This document shows positions 56,492 through 64,000 of a stretch of 64,000 nt of DNA, in pieces. The position numbers and the translations under genes were made by a program. How positions within the stretch are numbered: position 1 is the stretch's first letter; every line of letters starts with the position of its first letter. Under the pieces are notes generated by a model that did no database searches, was not told where the DNA came from, and saw nothing but the letters and a program-made list of their open reading frames with translations. Where the stretch lies: NCBI GenBank assembly GCA_009731375.1, contig BJOX01000041.1, positions 619,713 through 683,712 on the forward strand, written 5' to 3'. The stretch is from Paulinella micropora. Taxonomy: Eukaryota > Cercozoa > Imbricatea > Euglyphida.

Positions 56492-56920
56492 ATGTAACTA
56501 TGTATAGATATAATATAATAATATATATATGTATATATATAAATATATATAAATATGTATATATAATATATTATATATATATATATGTATATATATATGT
56601 TGAGGGTAATATAATCCTAGTCAGTTGTATATAACGGTGGCGCTCACAAAAGCTGGAAGACACGAGGTGACTCCCCAAGGGGGTTTGGCTAACCACACTC
56701 CGGCTTAGGATGTGATCAACGCTGAACTTGTCAAACACTCAGGTATCATCTGATGATGAGGTGTCCAACGCCCTCTTTAGGCCCGTAGGCAGTGTCAGGA
56801 TAGCTGCAGGTGTAAGAGATACGCCTTGAGTTCATTTTTGAATTCAGCTTTGTATGAGATGTCTCTTAGACGTTCTGGCAGTTTATCTCATTGTGCTTGT
56901 GCAGCTCTGCTGTACTGACT
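56113..56920 (-). mobile_element. LINE copy 3, 3' end only
   Basis: It contains the last ~100 bases of ORF2 (C-terminal RDISYK region), the conserved 3' region (56640-56800) and an AT-rich segment with an ~90-base poly-A tract on the plus strand (56405-56488). The tail reads AAAGGCC(TAG)n. It is 5'-truncated at 56920 into (CTA)n. Confidence 0.82.
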
Positions 56921-56956
56921 ACTACTACTACTACTACTAGGCCTAGGCCTTCGATT

Positions 56957-57033
<77 letters not shown>

Positions 57034-57305
57034 GGCCTGGCCTTCGATTTAATGAAGTTAAGAAATTTAACCTCTGGTCATCCATAAAAATCGTTAGCTC
57101 AAGAGCTATTGACTTAACTAGACGGTGACCTACTTCTCAAATTACTAAGAATAATGGAAAATTAAATCATTAAATTATTGAAATATTAAAATAAAATACA
57201 TTGAAAATATTAAAATAAATAAAAATAAAATTAAAAAATAAAATAAAATAAAACAAAACAAAATGACAAAAAGGTAATATATTATATATTTATATATATA
57301 ATACG

Positions 57306-57307
<2 letters not shown>
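56921..57307 (-). mobile_element. Two more LINE 3' tails in (TAG)n
   Basis: A GGCCTAGGCC tail with only ~18 bases of element lies at 56940-56957. A second tail at 57034 (GGCCTGGCC) has ~270 bases of 3' end, truncated near 57306 into (CTA)n. Confidence 0.75.
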
Positions 57308-57600
<293 letters not shown>

Positions 57601-57795
57601 GGCATTAACCACACCAAAATACCCTGCAACCACTGTCTCGGGTTTTCTCATGAAAACAATCCGTAGCTCACATCAGTCCCGCCACATAATGGTTGCAAAG
57701 TAGTACTGTAAGCAAGGTGTGAGCTGTCGAGATTTTGTATATTTCATGTGTCCACGAATGTTTTTAAGAGACATAACACTGATTAAAAGCATGTT
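57601..57795. other. Unassigned sequence
   Basis: Short unique stretch, no gene seen. Confidence 0.3.
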
Positions 57796-57826
57796 TGATT
57801 TGTATGTATGCATGTATGTATGTATG

Positions 57827-57860
<34 letters not shown>

Positions 57861-58015
57861 TGTACATATGTATCATTTGTATGTACGTATGTATGTATGT
57901 ATGTATGTATGTATGTATGCATGTATGTATGTATGTATGTATGTATGTATGTACATACATATGTATGTATGTATGTATGTATGTGTGTGTGTGTATGTAC
58001 GTATTTATGTTTTAA
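57796..58015. repeat. (ATGT)n array left of the Penelope-like element
   Basis: ATGT units with ACAT-containing variants; another short block lies at 58848-58884. Confidence 0.85.
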
Positions 58016-59320
58016 GATGGAGAGACTCACATAGTCCTCCCGCCCTCTACGAGAACAACACTCACAGCTGACGCTCTCTCAAGTTGTGCTCATATGTAGC
58101 ATATGAAATACCTGTATTTTGGAACAAAGCGTGAAATTCGCGCGTGGACTTCCGAGATTTAGATGGAATAGATGTTGAAAAGGGTATGTAGGAGGGATAT
58201 ATGTATAAGGGCAAAGGAATATGAGGAGGAAAAGCATAAAACAGAAGTGAGGGTAGGAGGTAGGCAGACCTTTTCATATGGAAATGACCATATTGTCACG
58301 TGGATGCGTACGATAGAAGAACACCGGGAACCGAAAGTGGAACCATGAAGCACACACCAGACAATACAGCCACCCCATGAGTGCAAAATCAAGAGGGACA
58401 TGGGGGGCATGGGTAGTGGAATGGATGTAATAGTTGTGGAATACAACAATTTTAGAAAAGACATTTGTAGGAGATGGAAAAGTGGGGGAAAAGATAGTAG
58501 GTGTAATATGAGGAAAAGGGGGGAAGATGTGGTGAAGTATGGAACCTTGTATTCGCAGGCATGCAGCAAAAAGGCGGAGAATGCTGATGGCGAGCATACT
58601 TTGGTTTGTGGCGGCAGGCAAGAAAGGGGGCAGGGGCAGAAACACGTGAGTTATCGAGAATCTTTGTCTGGGTTAAAGGGAATTTAGTCCTGGGGAGATT
58701 GTTTACCTTTTTGTTGGGGTCGGAGAAAAAGGGTTGGAAAAAAGTGGGGAAGAGGTTAAAGGTGGCACTACGATTGTAAAAAATATGGGCAGGTGTTGTA
58801 AGGGAGAGTGTTTGCGATATGTAGAAACCTATAGAGATCATAAAAAGTATGTATGCATGTATGTATGTATGTATGTATGTATGTAGTGACCTTATACAGA
58901 CGGGGTACCTAAGCGCTCCCATCGTCTGTTTTGAGGTAAAGAGTGACTGTTGGGTAAAGATATCTTTAATATTAGTAAATAGGGAGGTTGGGTGTAGGTG
59001 GTATATGGGAGAAAAAGGAAAGAGTCAAAAGNNNNNNNNNNNNNNNNNNNNNNNNNNNNNNNNNNNNNNNNNNNNNNNNNNNNNNNNNNNNNNNNNNNNN
59101 NNNNNNNNNNNNNNNNNNNNNNNNNNNNNGGGGGGGAAGAGAGGGAGGAGAGCGGGATGCGCCGGTGTGAGTCTAGCCGATATGGTGGCGAACGGAGTTG
59201 ATGACTTCTTGGTAGATGGAAAGAGGGTTATGCTGCGGGAAAGAAGTGATGGTTTTGATGTTGAATGCAGAAGTGGTAGAAATTTTGGGAGAAAAGGTTG
59301 AGGAAGTTGGGGTTGTGTTG
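58016..59320 (-). other. Possible 3' part of the Penelope-like element, unrecognised, with a gap
   Basis: Minus-strand frames from 58922 to 58062 are open in overlapping pieces but show no domain I can name. N 59032-59129 interrupts the link to the RT. A GIY-YIG domain, expected in many Penelope elements, was looked for and not found. Confidence 0.3.
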
Positions 59321-59323
59321 GTG

Positions 59324-60885
59324 TTTGAAATAGAGAGCTAGCATGACGTGGATTACTTGCTCCATGAAATGCTTTTTACGGGAGAGTTTGAGCAAATTGC
59401 ATGCTGTGGTGTTGAGAATGTTGGCTGAGATGTGGGGTGCCAGTGCTGATCGGATGTCCGGGTATCGGTTGAATTGGATGGCTTTGTATTTGGCGCTGAG
59501 TTCTTAGGCAAAATGATCAACGTAGTACTGTCCGGTTTGTTCGTCGTACTTGATTTGTACGTCAAGGAAAGGGAGCGGTGTGGTCGTGTTCAATTTCAAC
59601 TTTGAGCTCGGGGTGAGGGTAGATGCCCTGAATCTCGGCATGTTGTAGAGAGCGTAGATTGTAACATTGTTGCGGCACGAGAGATACGAGAAGGTTGACT
59701 GGCGAAGGTGGGGTATTGAAAAAATTGGAAAAGAGTAGTGGGCGAGTATGGTAGCGATGTTTTTTGAAGTCGGGATTGTTGAGGGAAAGGAGATCATCCA
59801 AGAAGCGTTCGGTAAGGGCGAAGGCGTGGATAAGGGGGATGCGATAGAGATTTATGAGTTGAAGGAAGAAGTCGAATGCGTACGTGAAAAGGAAAGTGTC
59901 GGCCAGATGTACTCTGTCGTTGACTCCCATAGGGATGCCGATGGTTTGCTGTAGAAAAAGTTCGCCGAAGGCGATGAAAGAGTTCTCGATTTGAAAGTTG
60001 AGGAACTCAATAAATTTGTCCGCGTCGAGGAGAACGTCGTATGCATCTTGGCTAGGGGGAGGGCGTGAACACCAGACGGGAGGTTTGTATGAGTGTGTGT
60101 GTTTGTTGAAGGAGAAGTAGAGGTGCGTGGATCGATCGATGTTGAATTTGTGAGAGTAGGTGGCTCGGATGTAGTTGGATAGGCGATGGATGAGTTGTGA
60201 TTGTGGAAGGGAAGTATAGAGTGTAGAAAAGTCAAGTGTACATAGAGGAGCTCGTTGGCCAGGAGGTTTGTTTTGGTTTAGTTGTTCGACCATGTGTTTT
60301 ACATTTTGTGAGTTGTTGATGATCCAGATTGGTAAGGGTGGGAAGTTGTTGACTTCGAAGAGAGAATTCCATAGGAGTGTGCGTATGGGTTTGAGTGCGC
60401 CGAAGCCGAGGTTGAGGAGAACGCTGGCGTCGCGCATGGAGCAAACTCTGCAGCTGGTTATGAACCGTTGGTCTTTTGGAGGAAGTTTGTGCGCTTTGAA
60501 AGGGAAATAGATGTAGGGGAGTGTTTTGCAGTGTTGTGGGTTGAAGTATATGCCGTTTTGTTTATAGAAGGCATGTATGAAGTATATGCCGTTTTGTTTA
60601 TAGAAGGCATGGTGGCGTTGAATAACTGTTTTGATGGTGAGTTCGGGTCGCAGAGTGAATGTGGTAGGGATAGGAGGATGAGGAGGAACAGCAGCAGCTG
60701 TAGGCACAGGAGGTGGTGGAGCGGGATGGGTGGGCAGTTGAGCGAGATTTGGAGGGAAAATTGAAATGGCGGGTGGGACAGGTGGAGGGGAGTGGTGGTA
60801 TGGGGAGGATGGGTGCATTGATGGGTGGTGGTGGTGGGGATGGTAGAGGAGGTGGTACAAGAGGTGGTGGGTGTATCGACGGTAG
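59324..60885 (-). pseudogene. Penelope-like reverse transcriptase
   Basis: The main frame (about 60885-59562, open further upstream only through microsatellite) has a Pro-rich N-terminus, then YFPFKAHKLPPKDQRFITSC. It continues with LCTLDFSTLYTSLPQSQLIH (motif A), QQTIGIPMGVN and ADTFLFTYAFDFF (motif B region), and TERFLDDLLSLNNP (motif C). The frame then shifts near 59562 to PFLDVQIKYDEQTGQYYVDH, an in-frame TAA near 59504, and KYKAIQFNRYPDIRSA onward to about 59324. The D-F-S-T-L-Y, G-I-P-M-G, F-L-D-D and P-F-L-D-V set is typical of Penelope-like RTs, which lack the LINE endonuclease. The catalytic Asp residues are kept. A 36-bp tandem duplication at 60543-60614 repeats HAFYKQNGIYFI. Confidence 0.72.
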
Positions 60886-60924
60886 TATGTATGTATGTAT
60901 GTATGTATGTATGTATGTATGTTC

Positions 60925-60955
<31 letters not shown>

Positions 60956-61740
60956 TGTATGTATGCATGTATAGTATGTATGTATGTATGTATTGTATGT
61001 ATGTATGTATGTATGCATGTATCTATGTATGTATGCATGCATGCATGTATGTATGTATGTATGTATGGATGTATGTATGTATGTATGTATGTATAGTATG
61101 TATGTATGTGTGTATGTTGTATGTATGTATGTATCTATGTGTCTATGTAGTATCTATCAGTGTATCTATGTATGTATGTATGTATGTATGTATGTATGTG
61201 TGTGTGTGTATGTATGTATGTATGTATGTATGTATGTATTTATGTATGCATGTATGTATGTATGTATGTATGTGTATGTATGTATGTATGTATGTATGTA
61301 TGATGTATGTATGTATGTATGTATGTATGTATGCATGTATGTATGCATGTATGTATGTATGTATGTATGTATGGTATGTATTTACGTACTACGTATGTAT
61401 GTATTGTATTGTATTGTATTGTATTGTATTGTATTGTATTGTATTGTATTGTATTGTATTGTATTGTATTGTATTGTATTAGTCTTAGTATTAGTATTAG
61501 TATTTGTATGTATGTATGTATGTATGTATGTATGTATGTATGCATGCATGCATGTATGTATGCATGTATGTATGTATGTATGTATGTACGTTTGTATGTA
61601 TGTATGTATGTATGTATGTATGTACGTACGTACGTACGTATGTACGTACCTACGTACGTACGTACGTACGTATGTATGTACGTATGTATGATGTATGTAT
61701 GTATGTATGCATATGTATGTAAGTATGTATGTAATGTATA
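60886..61740. repeat. (ATGT)n with (ATTGT)n block and (TACG)n variants
   Basis: ATGT units cover 60886-61400, (TATTG)n pentamers 61402-61480, TTAGTA/TAGTAT units to 61505, and ATGT with CGTA variants to 61740. Confidence 0.9.
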
Positions 61741-62188
61741 TATGTACGTACATGTATGTATGTATGTATGTATGTATCTATGTATGTATGTTTGTATGTA
61801 TGTATGTATGTTTGTATGTATGTTACGTATGTATGTTATGTTATGTTATGTTATGTTATGTTATGCTATGTTATGTTATGTTATGTTATGTTACGTTATG
61901 TCATGTTATGTTATGTTATGTATGTATGTGTGTATGTATGTTGTATGTATGTATGTTGTATGTATGTATGTATGTATGTATGTATGTATGTCTGTGTATG
62001 TATGTCTGTGTATGTTTGTATGTATGTATGTATGTATGTATGTATTTGTGTATGTACGTACGTATGTAAGTATGTACGTATGTTTGTGTGTTTGTGTATG
62101 TATGTATGTATGTATGTATGTCTCTCTCTCTCGCTCCTCTCTTCTCTTCTCTTCTCTTCTCTTCTCTTCTCTTCTCTTCTCTTCTCTT

Positions 62189-62224
<36 letters not shown>

Positions 62225-62575
62225 ATGTATGTATGTATGTATGTATGTATGTATGCATGCATGTATGTATGTATGTATGTATGTATGTATGTGTGTATGC
62301 ATGTATGTATATTATGTTATGTTGAGAAATGTTATGTTATTTTTTGTTTTGTTATGTTATGCTAAGAAATGTTATGTTATGTTATGTTATGTTATATTAT
62401 GTTATGTCATATTATGTCATGTTATGTCATGTTAAGTCATTTTATGTTTTGTTATGTTTTGTTATTTGTTGTTGTGTTGTGTTGTGTTATGTTATGTGAT
62501 ATATTTGTTAGGTTAGGTTATCTTGTTTATGTTATGTTATGTTATGTTATGTTATGTTATGTAATGTTATCTGCG
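61741..62575. repeat. (ATGT)n, (TTATG)n and (TTCTC)n compound array
   Basis: ATGT with (TTATG)n at 61830-61920, (CTCTT)n at 62136-62200, (CT)n to 62220, ATGT to 62310, then degenerate TTATG/TCATG/TTTTG units to 62570. Confidence 0.9.
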
Positions 62576-63832
62576 CTTGTGCAATCGTATTGCAGGGCCT
62601 GAGTTGCAAAAGTATCGGGCTCATGGCAAATCAGAGTCCTCACTGAACCATAAGTAGCTCCTCCAATACTTTCATTGACAAACATATGTGCACATGCATA
62701 TGACTCAGTGAAAATGCCTACTTTGTCCATCTTCCTGCTTATGGGCGAGAAGTGCCAAGGATATGGCTGTGTTTTTTTCCTGTCTGCACTCCTATATCAC
62801 CACTAACCCGCACCCTACCCTGTCACCTCGCGATTGCTAAGGCAACTGGGTTGGCCTATATATTCTCATGTATAGGCAATCTCCATGCGTCCAAGCAGTC
62901 GCAAGTGCAGAGTAGGGTCCAGGTTAGTGCTGATATAGAAGGAGTGCAGTATTGTGAGACAGAAAAAAGCACGGCCTTCTTATCTACGCTCAATTCCTCC
63001 TGATAAGGTGGTCATAGTATGTATTTCTACCACGGTCATATACGTACAAGCAAACTCCAAGTGCCTTGGCCTTCGCATTTGGGCAGGGTGGAACATAAGT
63101 TGTTGGGTAATGATACACTTGTAGTGCTGCGCACGGCCTTGGCCTCTGGGCTTATTATCGCTAAGGAGGAAGATGGTCAAAGTAGGCATTTTTGCCTAGC
63201 TGCAACATAAAATTTTAACTTCCTTTCCTATACCCATCGTCAAGGGGTAGGGCAACATGGAGGCTGGGTCTGCTGTGGAAGCAGTGTAGTGCGGTGTATC
63301 CAAGCGTAGCACCGCCATGGCCAACCTGCCGTCCGTTCCCAAATACAAAGTAGAGTAAACATCACAATATTTAAGGCAGGTGCCAGTTTTTCACCCAAGT
63401 CCCAAGCTCGGGCCAAGCTCTCCGGGCCGGGATATGTTATATATATATATATATATATGTATATGGCCAGGGCTCACAGCCCCGCTCTCGGATATACCAA
63501 CCTGCTTGCCGCGGTCTTCTCTTCTTATATAGTAAGTCAAGGGAAAGTATGGATTTTCAGTGACCGACCCCCAAAATTGCCTTTCATCCCCGATCTTCCT
63601 GCCGGACTGCCAGTGTTCTATACTTTCTCACATTTCTTTCGTTAACTCTTCGTGCACTGCGTTTTTGGACAGCCTGGGGATGGGCCGAAAAAAACCCTGG
63701 TTATCTTGCGTGGCCCTTTCAGGAAAAGTCATGACTCGGGCTGAGATGTCACTACAAGAGAGGAATAAGGAAAGGGGGGGCGGGCTGTGCTTCATTTGTC
63801 TCTCGTCCGTCTGGCATGTAAGAATACGTGTC

Positions 63833-63835
<3 letters not shown>
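62576..63835. other. Unassigned unique sequence
   Basis: Several short ORFs on both strands, none with recognisable domains or splice-phase consistency. (TA)n lies at 63435-63463. Possibly decayed mobile DNA, but nothing supports a specific call. Confidence 0.3.
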
Positions 63836-63899
<64 letters not shown>

Positions 63900-63900
63900 T
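63836..63900. repeat. (ATT)n before the SINE
   Basis: About 20 ATT units directly abut the 5' end of the SINE, as at the 24.8 kb copy. Confidence 0.85.
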
Positions 63901-64000
63901 GTTGGACACCGTGATAGCCCAGTGGTCAAGTTCTACCATCTGGGCCCTGTCGCCAGTTCGATTCCCGTCGGTGCCACCAGTATTTTCATTGAACATACCG
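63901..64000 (+). mobile_element. tRNA-derived SINE, cut by the window end
   Basis: The head GGACACCGTGATAGCCCAGT has an A box at 63915-63925 (TAGCCCAGTGG) and a B box at 63955-63965 (AGTTCGATTCC). The body begins CAGTATTTTCATTGAACATA and is identical to the reverse complement of the 24.7 kb copy as far as it goes. Transcription would be by RNA polymerase III from the internal boxes. Confidence 0.78.

Noticed and set aside
58062-58922. GIY-YIG domain of the Penelope-like element
   Set aside because: No G-I-Y or Y-I-G pair or following conserved Arg was found in any minus-strand frame here.
62752-63210. Two short plus-strand ORFs near the right end
   Set aside because: No recognisable domains, and overlapping ORFs occur on the opposite strand.

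Overview
The window is nuclear DNA of a eukaryote, most likely a protist or alga that I cannot place further. The evidence is two multi-exon host genes with phase-consistent GT-AG introns, LINE, SINE and Penelope-like retroelements, large microsatellite fields, and an inserted DNA-virus-like element. Stop codons fit the standard code. It is a draft assembly: about 19 runs of N interrupt it, many of exactly 10 N beside poly-C or poly-G.

Layout. (1) 1-8.5 kb: an AT-rich, degraded polinton-like virus or virophage-like insertion. It has a packaging ATPase, two small intact ORFs, a long fibre protein ending in an S74 intramolecular chaperone, a charged small protein, a retroviral-type integrase and a GIY-YIG nuclease. 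All longer genes are frameshifted. Nested hairpins with a shared loop and trailer occupy the gene borders. (2) 8.6-18.1 kb: almost only microsatellites, including two 1.6-2.2 kb tetranucleotide arrays in inverted orientation. (3) 18.2-33.9 kb, plus strand: an SPX-EXS (XPR1/PHO1-type) phosphate exporter in about 24 exons. Its introns hold microsatellites, tRNA-derived SINE pieces and assembly gaps. The start of another gene may follow at 33.97 kb. (4) 34.2-40.5 kb: a ~100-bp tandem repeat, a broken gene for an unknown Pro-rich then Trp/Tyr/Arg-rich membrane-anchored protein, and a foldback element. (5) 40.6-45.5 kb, minus strand: a gene whose exons join a gamma-glutamylcyclotransferase (AIG2-like) domain to a glutathione S-transferase in one reading frame. 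(6) 46.4-57.6 kb: copies of one jockey/CR1-like LINE on the minus strand, each ending in (TAG)n and each butted at its 5' end against another (TAG)n tract. (7) 57.8-62.6 kb: a Penelope-like reverse transcriptase between (ATGT)n arrays. (8) 62.6-64 kb: unassigned sequence, then a tRNA-derived SINE cut by the window end.

How it fits together. The exporter moves phosphate and the fusion protein belongs to glutathione chemistry; nothing links them functionally. Both carry substitutions at key sites: the inositol-pyrophosphate-sensing lysines of SPX, the catalytic Glu of the cyclotransferase and the catalytic Tyr of the GST. The rest is mobile or simple-sequence DNA. The best candidates for something undescribed are the hairpin signals of the viral element, the (TAG)n-nested LINE family and the cyclotransferase-GST fusion.
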